A stretch of 64,000 nucleotides of DNA, taken from NCBI RefSeq assembly GCF_016918765.2, contig NZ_CP092104.1:3038001-3102000 (forward strand), given 5' to 3'. The position numbers and the translations under genes are program-made. This document shows, piece after piece, positions 9,873 through 18,473 of the stretch. Source of the DNA: Flagellatimonas centrodinii (GTDB lineage Bacteria > Pseudomonadota > Gammaproteobacteria > Nevskiales > Nevskiaceae). Every line of letters begins with the position of its first letter. Position 1 is the first letter of the stretch. Under the pieces are notes generated by a model. The model ran no database searches and was not told where the DNA came from. It was given only the letters and a program-made list of their open reading frames with translations.

Positions 9873-11713
9873 GCCCCAACCCGCCACGCCTGGCCCGCAT
9901 CGCGCTGGTGGGCAACCCCAACTGCGGCAAAACCGCACTGTTCAACCGGCTCACCGGCAGCCGGCAGAAGGTGGCGAACTACGCGGGCGTGACGGTCGAA
10001 CGCAAAACCGGCGTACACCGTCTCGACGACGGCCGCGCGGTCGAGATCGTCGACCTGCCCGGCGCCTACAGCCTGGAGGCCACCAGCCCCGATGAGGCGG
10101 TGACGCGTGATATCTGCCTCGGCCGCTTCCCCGGTGAAGTTGCGCCTGATCTGCTGGTCTGTGTGGTCGACGCCGTCAATCTGCAGATGCACCTGCGGTT
10201 TGCATTGGAAGTACGCCTGCTCGGCCTGCCGATGGTGGTGGCCGTCAACCGCATGGATGTCGCGCGCCGGCAGGGCGTGAAGATCGACCTCGACTTGTTG
10301 TCGCAACGCCTTGGGGTTCCGGTGGTGGGAACGGTGGCTGTGCAGCGAGACGGCACCCAGACGCTGTCGGCCTTACTGCATGAGACCCATCACGCGCCGC
10401 CTCCAGCCTTTACCGACCCGGCACAGTGGCATGACGATGCCGAAGCCCTGCGCAATGCCTGCGCCAGCACCGGCCGTGGCGATGCCTTCACCGAACGCGC
10501 CGACAACCTGTTGCTGCATCCCGCCACCGGCCTGCCGATTCTGGCCATGCTGCTGTTCGTGATGTTCCAGGCCGTATTCGCCTGGGCCGACCCGATGATC
10601 GGCCTCATCGAATCGGCTATCGGCGCCATGGGCGCTGCGGTCGGCGGTGCGCTGCCGGAGGGCCTGCTCAACAGCCTGATGGTGGACGGCGTGATCGCCG
10701 GTGTCGGCGGCGTGGTGGTGTTCCTGCCGCAGATCCTGATCCTGTTCCTGTTCATCCTGCTGCTGGAGGAATCCGGCTATCTGCCGCGTGCCGCCTTCCT
10801 GCTCGACCGGCTGATGGTCGGCGCCGGGCTCAGTGGCCGCGCCTTCATCCCCTTGCTGTCGAGCTTTGCCTGCGCGGTGCCCGGCATCATGGCCACCCGC
10901 AGCATTCAGAGCCCCCGCGATCGTCTCGCCACCATCCTGGTGGCGCCGTTGATGACCTGCTCGGCGCGGCTGCCGGTGTACACCCTGCTGATCGCCGCCT
11001 TCATCCCCGAACAACCGGTATTGGGCCTGTTCAATCTACAGGGGCTGGTGCTGTTCGCGCTGTACGGCGCCGGCATCGTCAGTGCCGTGGTCGTCGCCTG
11101 GATCATGAAGCGTTGGGGCGGCGCCCGTGAAGAACAGCCGCTGATGCTGGAATTGCCGGGCTACCGCCTGCCGCATCCGCGCGACATCCTGATCGGCTTG
11201 TGGGAACGCGCGGGCATCTTCATGCGCCGGGTCGGCACCATCATCCTGTCGCTCACCATCGTGCTGTGGGCGCTCTCGTCGTTTCCGGCACCGCCGCCCG
11301 GCGCGACCGAGCCGGCCATCGAGTACAGCCTGGCTGGTCAACTCGGTCTACTGATGCAGCCGATCTTCGCGCCCCTCGGGTTCAGCTGGCAGATCTGCAT
11401 CGCCCTGGTGCCGGCCATGGCTGCCCGCGAAGTGGCCGTCAGCGCCCTGGCAACCGTCTATGCACTGTCGGCCACTGATGAACAGGCCGGCGATCTGCTG
11501 GTGCCCATCCTGGCCGCCGACTGGTCACTGGCCACGGCGCTGTCACTGCTGGTGTGGTTCGTCTACGCGCCGCAGTGCATCTCGACCCTGGCGGTGATCA
11601 AGCGCGAAACCAACCAGTGGCGGATGGTGGCGCTGTCTGCCGGCTACCTGTTTGCGCTGGCTTACGGCATGTCATTGCTCACCTACCAGGTGGCCCGGAG
11701 CCTGGGCGCATGA
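9869..11713 (+). CDS. feoB: ferrous iron transporter B (GTPase/permease)
   Basis: This 614-residue inner-membrane Fe(II) transporter begins with a G-protein domain: G1 GNPNCGKT (residues about 12-19), switch/G2 around NYAGVTVERKTG, G3 DLPG and G4 NRMD. The membrane part follows from about residue 215 with two Gate-type repeats (LSSFACAVPGIMATRSI and PAMAAREVAVSALATVYAL). The length is shorter than the ~770 residues of E. coli FeoB; the spacer between G domain and membrane domain and the C-terminus are compact, as in many environmental proteobacteria. It is coupled by 4-bp overlaps to feoA upstream and to a small Cys-rich protein downstream. Confidence 0.95.
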   Translation: MSPNPPRLARIALVGNPNCGKTALFNRLTGSRQKVANYAGVTVERKTGVHRLDDGRAVEIVDLPGAYSLEATSPDEAVTRDICLGRFPGEVAPDLLVCVVDAVNLQMHLRFALEVRLLGLPMVVAVNRMDVARRQGVKIDLDLLSQRLGVPVVGTVAVQRDGTQTLSALLHETHHAPPPAFTDPAQWHDDAEALRNACASTGRGDAFTERADNLLLHPATGLPILAMLLFVMFQAVFAWADPMIGLIESAIGAMGAAVGGALPEGLLNSLMVDGVIAGVGGVVVFLPQILILFLFILLLEESGYLPRAAFLLDRLMVGAGLSGRAFIPLLSSFACAVPGIMATRSIQSPRDRLATILVAPLMTCSARLPVYTLLIAAFIPEQPVLGLFNLQGLVLFALYGAGIVSAVVVAWIMKRWGGAREEQPLMLELPGYRLPHPRDILIGLWERAGIFMRRVGTIILSLTIVLWALSSFPAPPPGATEPAIEYSLAGQLGLLMQPIFAPLGFSWQICIALVPAMAAREVAVSALATVYALSATDEQAGDLLVPILAADWSLATALSLLVWFVYAPQCISTLAVIKRETNQWRMVALSAGYLFALAYGMSLLTYQVARSLGA

Positions 11714-11913
11714 GCTACGCCCTGCTCGAACTGGCCGTGGTCACGCTGGTGGTATCCGGGGCCGCCGGCTATGCCCTGTGGCGTTGGTGGCCGCGGCGCA
11801 AGGCAGCCGCGGGCTGTGACACCGGCTGCGCCAGCTGCAACGGCTGTGCCGCGCCGGCGGCATCCGATACGCCAGCGCCACCCACCGAGCATCGCGTGAA
11901 GTTTCATCGCTGA
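11710..11913 (+). CDS. small FeoB-associated Cys-rich membrane protein
   Basis: This 67-residue protein starts at an ATG overlapping the feoB stop by 4 bp. It has one N-terminal membrane segment (LLELAVVTLVVSGAAGYALW, about residues 5-24), then a basic stretch and the cysteine cluster CDTGCASCNGC (residues about 36-46). The layout matches the FeoB-associated Cys-rich membrane protein family, which occupies the position of FeoC in many genomes. The cluster could bind Fe(II) or an Fe-S centre near the transporter; this is inference. Confidence 0.8.
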   Translation: MSYALLELAVVTLVVSGAAGYALWRWWPRRKAAAGCDTGCASCNGCAAPAASDTPAPPTEHRVKFHR

Positions 11914-11940
11914 GGCGGGCGGCGCGCCGACACCCGGCGA

Positions 11941-12348
11941 TCAGTCTCCAGACACGCCGTACTGCGCCAGCACCTGTTGCTCGGTGAGCATCGGCGTCTT
12001 GTTGGCAAACTCGTAGTACGGCGGCTTCTTGTCGATATAGATCTGGCTGGCCAATTCGAAGTCGGACGAATCGAACACACCGGCCGGCACGAAGTACTCC
12101 CCGGTCGCCAGCAGCTTGTAGTACAGGTGCGTGCCACAGCGCGTGCAGAACGCCCGCTCTGCCCAGTCGGACGAGGCATACACGCCAATGTGCTCGGTGC
12201 CGGCGAACTGCACCTTCGCTCCGCAATGCACCGCCAGCATCGGCCCGCCGCCCCAGCGGCGGCAGTAGCCGCAATGGCAAGCGCCGATCTCCCTGCTTTC
12301 CGGCGCAGTGAACTGGACCACACCGCACAAACATTCGCCTTTCATCAT
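11941..12348 (-). CDS. GFA family (glutathione-dependent formaldehyde-activating-like) zinc protein
   Basis: This 135-residue protein shows the GFA/CENP-V zinc-binding pattern: CLCG (residues about 6-9), CHCGYCRR (about 26-33) and CTRCGTH (about 72-78). ATG at 12348 is preferred over 12363 because GGAGG lies four to eight bases before it. Family members were linked to S-(hydroxymethyl)glutathione formation but most have unknown roles. It converges with the feo operon and lies upstream of nothing co-directional within 30 bp, so it may be a single-gene unit. Confidence 0.8.
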   Translation of the reverse strand: MMKGECLCGVVQFTAPESREIGACHCGYCRRWGGGPMLAVHCGAKVQFAGTEHIGVYASSDWAERAFCTRCGTHLYYKLLATGEYFVPAGVFDSSDFELASQIYIDKKPPYYEFANKTPMLTEQQVLAQYGVSGD

Positions 12349-12396
12349 CACCCCTCCGTTCACCGAATCTCCAACAGGCCTCGACCACTCGCCAAG

Positions 12397-12747
12397 TCAT
12401 TGCCGCAGGATTTTCGCCATTGCCTTGCCCCGGGCTAGCTCGTCCACCAGCTTGTCGAGATAGCGGATGTTCTGCATCAGGGGGTCTTCCACCAATTCCA
12501 CCCGCACGCCGCAGACCACGCCCTGGATCATCGCGCGGTTCGGGTGCAGGGCCGGCGCCTCGTTGAAGAAGGTGTCGAAATCGACCTTCAGATCGATCTG
12601 CTGCTGCAGGCGCGCCGGGTCATAGCCGGTGAGCCAGCAGATGACCTGATCGACCTCGGCTTTGCTGCGGCCCTTGCGCTCGGCTTTCTGCACGTACAGC
12701 GGATACACCTTGGCGAACGGCATGGCGAAGATGGCGTGTCGGGGCAT
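12397..12747 (-). CDS. DUF2200 family protein
   Basis: This 116-residue protein matches the DUF2200 pattern from memory: [39 protein letters not shown] near the start and [25 protein letters not shown] at the end. No membrane segment or signal peptide is visible, so it is cytosolic. The function is unknown. It follows the YdeI-like gene by 23 bp on the same strand and may share its transcript. Confidence 0.75.
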   Translation of the reverse strand: MPRHAIFAMPFAKVYPLYVQKAERKGRSKAEVDQVICWLTGYDPARLQQQIDLKVDFDTFFNEAPALHPNRAMIQGVVCGVRVELVEDPLMQNIRYLDKLVDELARGKAMAKILRQ

Positions 12748-12770
12748 GGTCCGGGCTCCTGTGTGACGGG

Positions 12771-13313
12771 TCAGTCGGCCGCAGCGGGCGCCCGCAACGC
12801 CTTGCTGTAGAACCCCGACGGGTCGAAGCAGCAGACACGTCGCTCACCGGCCGCCAGCTTGCTACAGGCATCCGCAATCCGTTTGGCGCGGGTCTTCGCC
12901 TGTTTGGCACTGACAATCCAGTGAATCCAGTCCACCCGTGCCAGGGTGGTCGTGTCATCCCACACCGCGCGGGCGGCCGGGGCTGCCTTCAACGCTTTAG
13001 CCAGGTCGTCGGGCACGCAAGGCTCCGGTTCTTCGGCAACCGGCGCCAGCTCAAGGGTCACCGTGTCGCCCGGCGCCACGCCGGCAGCCTGGTGCAGCGC
13101 CGGGGTCACCTTCAGCCAGTGGCTGAGCTGCCCGTCGGGTTCCAGCGTGGCCTGAAACGGATGGCCGTTGAGGGTGCCATCCACCGACGTGCGGCCACGA
13201 CGCGGGAGCATTTCACTGACCGCCTTCGGCAGCACGACGAAGGTCCAGTCGGCCTCAACGGCCGGGCGCATCAGCACTGCGTTGAATCGGTACGAAGATT
13301 CGGTTCGAGACAT
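12771..13313 (-). CDS. YdeI/OmpD-associated (DUF1905) family protein
   Basis: This 180-residue protein has an N-terminal DUF1905-type beta domain ([37 protein letters not shown]) and a C-terminal YdeI-like helical part ([20 protein letters not shown]...[16 protein letters not shown]), the usual fused arrangement. Family members have been linked to peptide or bacteriocin tolerance, but the biochemical role is unknown. It is divergent from the GST gene, with 88 bp between the starts. Confidence 0.75.
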   Translation of the reverse strand: MSRTESSYRFNAVLMRPAVEADWTFVVLPKAVSEMLPRRGRTSVDGTLNGHPFQATLEPDGQLSHWLKVTPALHQAAGVAPGDTVTLELAPVAEEPEPCVPDDLAKALKAAPAARAVWDDTTTLARVDWIHWIVSAKQAKTRAKRIADACSKLAAGERRVCCFDPSGFYSKALRAPAAAD

Positions 13314-13401
13314 TTGATATCAGCTGCGAACGGTAGCTTTTTCTTGAACATATCGTATGTCGCCGCCATGCTCGCCACCACCTACCGCATCGGAGCGACG
13401 C

Positions 13402-14046
13402 ATGATCACCATCACCGCCTTCAAGTGGGTACCGGAATTTGCGCAGGGCCAGGTTCGCGATCTGCGCGCCCGCTGGGCGCTGGAAGAAGCCGGCCTGCCC
13501 TACCACGCCCGCCTGTTGGCACAGGGCGACCAGGACACACCGGAGTACCGCGCCTTGCAACCCTTCGGCCAGGTGCCGATTCTCCAGGAAGGTGACCTGA
13601 CCCTGTTCGAGACCGGTGCCATCGTGCTGTACGTCGGTGAGCGCAGCGAAGCCCTGCTCCCCAAAGACCCCGCGGCCCGGGCGCGCGCCACGCAGTGGGT
13701 GGTGGCATCACTCAACTCCATCGAACCATTCATGAGCCAGGTGGCACTCATCGACCTGTTCTACGCCAAGGAAGAATGGGCCAAGCTGCGGCGTCCCGGC
13801 GCGGTGGAGTTTCTGCAACGGCGCCTGTCGGCGCTGTCACGCACACTCGGCGACAAGCCCTATCTCGACGGTGACCATTTCAGTGCCGGTGACCTGATGA
13901 TGACCACCGTGCTGCGCATCGCGAATTACACCGACATCGTCACCCGCGATGCCCGCCTCGCCGCCTACATCGAGCGCTGCACCGCCCGCCCCGCATTCCA
14001 GCGTGCGCTTGATGCGCAGATGGCGGATTTCAAGCAGGTCGGGTGA
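13402..14046 (+). CDS. glutathione S-transferase family protein
   Basis: This 214-residue protein has the two-domain GST fold: a thioredoxin-like N-terminal half ending in the glutathione-binding segment FGQVPILQEGDLTLFETGAIVLYV (cis-Pro and the ET pair), and an all-helical C-terminal half with PYLDGDHFSAGDLMMTTVL, the N-capping motif of the family. The usual catalytic Ser/Cys/Tyr is not obvious in the FKWVPEFAQG stretch near residues 7-16, so its chemistry is uncertain. It stands alone on the plus strand. Likely role: detoxification or glutathione conjugation in the cytosol. Confidence 0.85.
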   Translation: MITITAFKWVPEFAQGQVRDLRARWALEEAGLPYHARLLAQGDQDTPEYRALQPFGQVPILQEGDLTLFETGAIVLYVGERSEALLPKDPAARARATQWVVASLNSIEPFMSQVALIDLFYAKEEWAKLRRPGAVEFLQRRLSALSRTLGDKPYLDGDHFSAGDLMMTTVLRIANYTDIVTRDARLAAYIERCTARPAFQRALDAQMADFKQVG

Positions 14047-14148
14047 CGTCCGGGGCTGGCAGGACATCGCAATTGGCTCAGGCTCGATGAATCTTCGCCG
14101 GGCTGGGCGGATGCCTGAACGTGAGGTCAATCGGGCGGCAGCCGCTTT

Positions 14149-14562
14149 TTAGGGGTTGTCTGGCGCGACGTATGCGCCCTCGCACTGCGGCAAGTCATCG
14201 TTGATCGGCCACCAGTTTGCCTTTGAGCCGGTATAGAAATGCACTGCCGGCGCGACAGATAACGGTTCATTGAGCAGGCCGGCACGCACGCGCAGCACAC
14301 CAGGAACCGTGTCCTTCCTGCTGTAGATCGGCGAGCCACATGTTCTGCAAAAGACCCGCTCCTTGCCTGGTGAGGACTCGAACGACGTGAGCAGATCGGC
14401 GCCGCTGACAAGATGAAACGCGGCCGCTGGAACCGGCGTGTTGGTCGCAAACGGCGTCCCCTGAGCCTTGCGGCACTGTGAGCAGTGACAGACCTGGATG
14501 GGTTCTAGGGCCGCGTCAATCGCGAACCGCACGCCCCCGCAGAGACAACTGCCTGTGTGCAC
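14149..14562 (-). CDS. GFA family zinc protein (second copy type)
   Basis: This 137-residue protein has the GFA cysteine pattern CLCGG (about residues 6-10), CHCSQCRK (about 25-32) and CRTCGSPIYS (about 70-79). GTG at 14562 is chosen because GAGGGAGG lies seven bases upstream; the frame is open a little further to 14586. It is only distantly similar to the GFA protein at 11941 (different spacing and C-terminus), so this is not a recent duplication. It ends WWPINDDLPQCEGAY, the typical C-terminus of the subgroup. The function is unknown. Confidence 0.8.
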   Translation of the reverse strand: MHTGSCLCGGVRFAIDAALEPIQVCHCSQCRKAQGTPFATNTPVPAAAFHLVSGADLLTSFESSPGKERVFCRTCGSPIYSRKDTVPGVLRVRAGLLNEPLSVAPAVHFYTGSKANWWPINDDLPQCEGAYVAPDNP

Positions 14563-14687
14563 GATGAGCCCTCCCTCGTTCAGCACAACGATCGCTTTTA
14601 GCGGCAGTACGCAGTCTGTCCGCTATTGTTCCGTCCAACAACACCGAGCATCGGATCGACTTTCATCGCTGAGGACGGTCGGCGTCC

Positions 14688-15533
14688 CTATCCACCTGCC
14701 ACCTGGATCTGCACCGAGAAGTCGAGACGACTGCTGACCCCGCTCCCAACGAAGGCACCACTTACCGGCATGGTGTCGCGGGCATTCGCGGCCGCGGCGA
14801 TGGTCACGTGGGTGTCCGCCAGTGCATCGCCGTGAGTCGGGTCAAACCCGCGCCAGCCGGCGCCGGGCAGATAGACCTCCGGCCAAGCGTGAAGGTCTCT
14901 GCGATCACTTTGCAGATTGCCTCTCTGGTAGCCGCTGGCAAACCGTGCCGCAATGCCCTCGGCGCGGCAGCAGTCGACGAACAGTACCGCCAGATCGCGA
15001 CAGGCACCGCGGCGCGTTCGCAACGTTTCGATGGGCGTTTGCGGCGCGCCGACCAGTCGATGCACCTGCTCGAAGGTCTCGAACATGTGCTGACACAGGC
15101 TTTGCAGAAACCGAACCGTATCGCGTCCGGCCGCCACGCTCTGCTCAGCCGCAAAGGCGGTCACCGCTGCATCGGGCTGGTCCCGCCGCAGATAGGACTG
15201 CACGCACGCCATGTCCGGGGGGTGGGCGATCGGCAACACCAAGGCTTCCGGCGTCAGCACGAAGTCGAACGCGTTGCGCCTCAGAGTTTCGACCTGCATC
15301 TGCAGATTGATCTCGAAACGATCGGTTTCGCCCGCGAACCAGACTTGTGAGACCTGATTGCCCTCGAGGTCCAGGTGCTGGTTCCAGCCCAATGGCTGCG
15401 GATAGACGGTCAGACCATGGCTGATGACCCGCTGGGCGCCATCGCATCGGGGGTGAAAGCGCAGCCGCTGCGGGCCCAGCCGAGCGGGGCCCGAGTAGGT
15501 GTAGGTGGTGCGATGCTGAATCGTGAAGAGCAC
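14688..15533 (-). CDS. transglutaminase-like protein with bacterial N-terminal region
   Basis: This 281-residue protein starts at GTG 15533 (AGGA seven bases upstream), giving VLFTIQHRTTYTYSG, the characteristic start of the bacterial transglutaminase-like N-terminal region. The catalytic triad is visible: Cys in RRGACRDLAVL, His in DLHAWPEVY and Asp in GFDPTHGD. The open frame continues far upstream into the neighbouring gene but without support. Such proteins act as cysteine proteases or peptidases of unknown target and often occur in pairs with an alpha-E and an ATP-grasp protein; here only the pair of transglutaminases is present. The upstream gene ends 37 bp before the start, so they form one operon. 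Confidence 0.85.
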   Translation of the reverse strand: MLFTIQHRTTYTYSGPARLGPQRLRFHPRCDGAQRVISHGLTVYPQPLGWNQHLDLEGNQVSQVWFAGETDRFEINLQMQVETLRRNAFDFVLTPEALVLPIAHPPDMACVQSYLRRDQPDAAVTAFAAEQSVAAGRDTVRFLQSLCQHMFETFEQVHRLVGAPQTPIETLRTRRGACRDLAVLFVDCCRAEGIAARFASGYQRGNLQSDRRDLHAWPEVYLPGAGWRGFDPTHGDALADTHVTIAAAANARDTMPVSGAFVGSGVSSRLDFSVQIQVAGG

Positions 15534-15570
15534 GTGGTGATCCTGGGTCGCTGCGCGGGCCGCAGTGAAA

Positions 15571-16359
15571 TCAGTCTGGTAGCCGTTCGACCTGGACCGA
15601 TTGGCGCGTGGCGAACGTCGCCGGACCGAACTGGTTGAATACCGCCACATCGGCCGCATCCCGACCGTAACCGACCGCAACGTAGCCACCGGTGACCTCG
15701 GCCTGTGTCGGGTCGAAGGTATACCACCGTCCGCCCACATAGGCTTCGAACCATGCATGCAGGTCCATCGGCTGCAAGCCGTGGAGATAGCCGACCACCA
15801 TGCGCGCCGGGATGCTCAGTGCGCGGCAAAGAGCGATGCCGAGATGCGCGAAATCACGGCAGATCCCCACCGTTCTGGCATTGACCTCAATCGCCGACAA
15901 GGTTTCACCGGTACTGCCCGGCACGTACTGGTAGGTCTGTCGTAACCAAGCCTCGATCGCCGCGACCTGGTTGTAGCCGAGCACCTGCCCTGCGGTAATG
16001 GTGCTGGCCATCTCGTTGAAATGATCCGATTCACAATACCGGCTCGGCAGCAGGTAGCCGAGCACGCCATCCGGCAGCCACTGCACCTCCACGAATGGCG
16101 CACCAGGTGCGCGGTCGACGTGGTCGGCCGTTACCACCTCGGCTACCGTTTTCACCGAAAAATCGCCGGGCGGCGCCACCAACCGCTGACACAGATTGCC
16201 GTAGCCATCTGTGAACTCGAAGACCGGTACCTGCGGTTCGATCTTGTACTCCTCGCGGGCGATCCACTGGTGGGCGCCACTGCGCGGCCGCAACATCAGA
16301 ATGAAGGGTGTCGAAGTGGTGATCTCGAAATGCAGTTCACAACGGGCACAAAGCCGCAT
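15571..16359 (-). CDS. transglutaminase-like protein
   Basis: This 262-residue protein has the same fold as its downstream neighbour, with the triad Cys in [12 protein letters not shown] (about residue 165), His in DLHAWFEAY and Asp in TFDPTQ. The N-terminal region ([22 protein letters not shown]) is a beta-rich domain that differs from the neighbour's, so the two are paralogues of different subfamilies. No signal peptide is visible. It is the first gene of a two-gene minus-strand operon. Its upstream side is the start of the repeat-rich island. Confidence 0.85.
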   Translation of the reverse strand: MRLCARCELHFEITTSTPFILMLRPRSGAHQWIAREEYKIEPQVPVFEFTDGYGNLCQRLVAPPGDFSVKTVAEVVTADHVDRAPGAPFVEVQWLPDGVLGYLLPSRYCESDHFNEMASTITAGQVLGYNQVAAIEAWLRQTYQYVPGSTGETLSAIEVNARTVGICRDFAHLGIALCRALSIPARMVVGYLHGLQPMDLHAWFEAYVGGRWYTFDPTQAEVTGGYVAVGYGRDAADVAVFNQFGPATFATRQSVQVERLPD

Positions 16360-16466
16360 GCATCAACCTAAGGCCGAAGCCGAATATGCCACCAGAATCA
16401 CAGCGACTGCCGGATCCAAGTCTGGTGGGAGTGGGCGCCGCAGCAGCATACGCCTTGGTGGCGAGG

Positions 16467-16529
16467 AATAGGGGGAGACCACGATTAGCGGCCAACAACC
16501 AGATAAATCGTGGTCTGTCCCCTATTGTT
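16467..16529. repeat. REP-like palindrome, copy 1
   Basis: This copy runs AATAGGGGGAGACCACGATT ... AAATCGTGGTCTGTCCCCTATT, two inverted arms of about 21 bases around a roughly 20-base centre. A further half arm (TGTCCCCTATTGTTCGC, about 16533-16549) follows directly, so the right end is partly duplicated. It sits just downstream of the VOC gene stop at 16568 and upstream of the transglutaminase operon. Same family as the copies at 17589, 18170, 21725 and 22401. Confidence 0.85.
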
Positions 16530-16567
16530 CGCGTGTCCCCTATTGTTCGCGAATTGTTCGAAGTGAC

Positions 16568-16960
16568 CTAGCTGTCGCGATGAATGGCGCACAGCTTGTT
16601 GCCATCGGGGTCGCGCACGTACGCCAGATGCATCGCACCCAAGGTACTCGTCCGCAGCCCCGGCGGCGCCTCGATCGACGTCCCACCATGCGCAACGGCG
16701 ACGTCGTGGAACGTCCGTACCTCCTCGGCGGAGCGACACTTGAAGCCGATGGTGCTGCCATTTGCAGCCGTTGCCGGTTCGCCGTTGATAGGCTCGCTGA
16801 CACAGAACGTCCCGCCGTCGTGGCGATAGAAAAGCCGCGTGTGTCCTGTGTCCGCCTGATTGCGCAACGGCTGGCCGGCGCCGAGCACGCCGAGCACCGC
16901 GTCATAGAACAGCTTGGACCGCTCGATATCGTTGGTGCCGACCATGATGTGATTGAACAT
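16568..16960 (-). CDS. VOC (glyoxalase/bleomycin resistance-like) family protein
   Basis: This 130-residue protein is a single VOC domain: MFNHIMVGTNDIERSKLFYDAVLG at the start and AYVRDPDGNKLCAIHR at the end, with beta-alpha-beta-beta-beta repeats between. ATG at 16960 has AGGAG six bases upstream; the longer open frame enters a REP half element and is not credible. VOC proteins are metal-binding lyases, dioxygenases or antibiotic-binding proteins; the exact role cannot be told. It is GC-rich like the backbone, unlike the next two genes, and is flanked by REP elements on both sides. Confidence 0.8.
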   Translation of the reverse strand: MFNHIMVGTNDIERSKLFYDAVLGVLGAGQPLRNQADTGHTRLFYRHDGGTFCVSEPINGEPATAANGSTIGFKCRSAEEVRTFHDVAVAHGGTSIEAPPGLRTSTLGAMHLAYVRDPDGNKLCAIHRDS

Positions 16961-17030
16961 GCTGTGCTCCTGATCGCCCGGCCATTGCCAGGCACGGTGA
17001 TGAACGTGATTGAATGGTTGAAGAAACAGG

Positions 17031-17194
17031 AATAATAGGAGAAAGGTCACGATTAATCATACAGAACGCTCGGCTGCCACCCTGGACAAACCTGCCTTGC
17101 TCGGCGTCGCCTGCCGCACCTGAACAATACAGGCCAAATCGCAATTTCAGACGATCATAAAAACACAAAAATTGTGGTCTGCCCCCATGTTATT
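17031..17194. repeat. REP-like palindrome with separated arms
   Basis: A left arm (AATAATAGGAGAAAGGTCACGATTAATC, 17031-17058, shown only in part by its core GGTCACGATTAATC) and a right arm (ATTGTGGTCTGCCCCCATGTT, 17171-17191) are about 110 bp apart. They look like one REP element whose centre was expanded or two eroded half copies. Confidence 0.55.
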
Positions 17195-17541
17195 TATAAG
17201 AATGGTGCCCACACTATAGATCGCCTTTTTAAAATAATGATGCAAACAAAAATAATGGGAGACAATAGCGTGGCCAACGAAACCGCTCCAAAACAATAAA
17301 AACTAACATTCGATGCCAAAATCCAAATTCCGATAGATGGATGCCGCTTCAATACGGCCTTGGCGTGCGCGGAGAATAACAGGCAAAGCAGTGCGAACAT
17401 TGCCGCGCAGTACATCCAAATGTTATTCACCAATAAGCAATATGGGACGATAAATCCGCAGATCATTAGAAGCCTAGCGTCGGACCCAGAAATGCTCTCT
17501 CCGGTCAACAATGACGGATGATAAATGTCCAATTTCTGCAT
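17194..17541 (-). CDS. small unidentified membrane protein
   Basis: This 115-residue ORF starts at ATG 17541 and has about three hydrophobic segments (LLMICGFIVPYCLLVNNIWMYCAAMFALLCLLF, IGIWILASNVSFYCFGAVSLATLL, SPIIFVCIIILKR). The N-terminus (MQKLDIYHPSLLTGE) is polar. It is AT-rich compared with the surrounding backbone, which suggests foreign origin. It ends where a REP half arm begins and starts downstream of REP copy 2. No attC site is visible at either end. The family is not recognised and the ribosome binding site is weak, so it may be a real small gene or a remnant. Confidence 0.45.
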   Translation of the reverse strand: MQKLDIYHPSLLTGESISGSDARLLMICGFIVPYCLLVNNIWMYCAAMFALLCLLFSAHAKAVLKRHPSIGIWILASNVSFYCFGAVSLATLLSPIIFVCIIILKRRSIVWAPFL

Positions 17542-17588
17542 TGATAGCTACATTGTGAAGGTCAAAGGAGCTAGAAGCAGCCCCAAAT

Positions 17589-17652
17589 AATAGGGGGAAG
17601 ACCACGATCAATAGAAATTACGCCGATAAATCGTGGCCGGCCCTCTATTGTT
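17589..17652. repeat. REP-like palindrome, copy 2
   Basis: The arms are AATAGGGGGAAGACCACGAT and AAATCGTGGCCGGCCCTCTATT around a 20-base centre. This copy has drifted more than the others (GGCC replaces the GTCT of the right arm). It lies between two AT-rich membrane protein ORFs. Confidence 0.8.
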
Positions 17653-17683
17653 TGCTGTTCTACCAGCCAGCCCAATTAATTCT

Positions 17684-18100
17684 CTAGAATTTCACCGTTT
17701 CAAATAATGCACGCCAAAAGTCAGCCACCATTTGCATTTTCTTTACCTCAAGCATTGCAAGCACTGGGCACAACACAAGTCCTATCAAAGCCAAAATCCT
17801 AGTTGTTTCTCTTTTGAGGTACGACGACATCCACGGGAAAATAACAAAAAGAAGTAGCACTGCAGGATAAATAGAGAATCTGACACGATAGCCATTTACA
17901 ACTCGAAGTCCCAAGTCCTCAGGCGGAGAGTAAATTGTCAATGCTAAAACCAAAGCGATTATATATAGAATTATTCCAATAATAGAAATCGGATCCATCA
18001 AATCTTCCATGACAAGATAGCGCTCCGTGATAATACCGTAAAATCGAATGATGGCCCCGAATAGGAATACTATAAAAATTGATGAAGCTATCGCGGTCAT
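17684..18100 (-). CDS. unidentified AT-rich membrane protein (cassette-like)
   Basis: This 138-residue ORF starts at ATG 18100 (weak GAG before it). An alternative TTG at 18127 would add nine residues but runs into a REP half arm. It has four hydrophobic segments: SSIFIVFLFGAIIRFYGII, PISIIGIILYIIALVLALTIY, IYPAVLLLFVIFPWM and ILALIGLVLCPVLAML. The C-terminus is polar (EVKKMQMVADFWRALFETVKF). The gene is AT-rich and lies downstream, in its reading direction, of a degenerate attC (18259-18336), so it is likely a former integron cassette gene now separated from its attC core by REP copy 3. The function is unknown. Confidence 0.55.
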   Translation of the reverse strand: MTAIASSIFIVFLFGAIIRFYGIITERYLVMEDLMDPISIIGIILYIIALVLALTIYSPPEDLGLRVVNGYRVRFSIYPAVLLLFVIFPWMSSYLKRETTRILALIGLVLCPVLAMLEVKKMQMVADFWRALFETVKF

Positions 18101-18125
18101 TTTTCTCAAACTCGGTTTGAGCAAC

Positions 18126-18150
18126 AATAGGGCGCAGGCAACGATTAATC
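18126..18150. repeat. REP-like half element
   Basis: AATAGGGCGCAGGCAACGATT matches the left arm of the REP family with several changes. No right arm follows; the full copy 3 begins 20 bp later, so two elements sit nearly nose to tail. Confidence 0.55.
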
Positions 18151-18169
18151 ATGAAAGCTCTACATGAGC

Positions 18170-18233
18170 AATAGGGGACAGACCACGATTAACGGACAAC
18201 AATCTGATAAATCGTGGTCTGTCCCCTGTTATT
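18170..18233. repeat. REP-like palindrome, copy 3
   Basis: The arms AATAGGGGACAGACCACGATT and AAATCGTGGTCTGTCCCCTGTT pair almost perfectly. This is one of the best-conserved copies and can serve as the reference for the family in this window. It lies between the degenerate attC at 18259 and the membrane protein gene ending at 17684. Confidence 0.9.
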
Positions 18234-18258
18234 CGATTCGACTTAGAGCTTACTAGGC

Positions 18259-18336
18259 ACATAACCCGAAGCTTTGCGGCACTTTTGGGGCCGCGAAGCG
18301 GTGGACGAGTTGTCCGCCAACAGCGTCTTATTAGGC
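18259..18336 (-). other. attC-like site 1 (degenerate)
   Basis: Read on the minus strand it begins GCCTAAT and ends GTTATGT, 78 bp in all, with internal inverted pairs (CCGCTTCGCGG and others). The stop codon of the DUF5677-like gene lies at its edge, as is usual for cassettes. Both core boxes deviate by one or two bases from RYYYAAC/GTTRRRY, so it may be inactive. Confidence 0.6.
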
Positions 18337-18473
18337 ATTGTTGGGCTCACATAAATCGTTTTCTTTGAATAACATGGCCAACTTTTCGAAAGATTTCTGA
18401 TACCTGGCATCTCCGTTATCCAACAGCGCTCGGACATCATCTATAAAGTCCCATAATACTCGCCTCCAGCTAA

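Noticed and set aside
14110-14160. Terminator after the GST gene
   Set aside because: GCGGCAGCCGCTTTTT has a stem of only four or five pairs and almost no loop, too weak to call.
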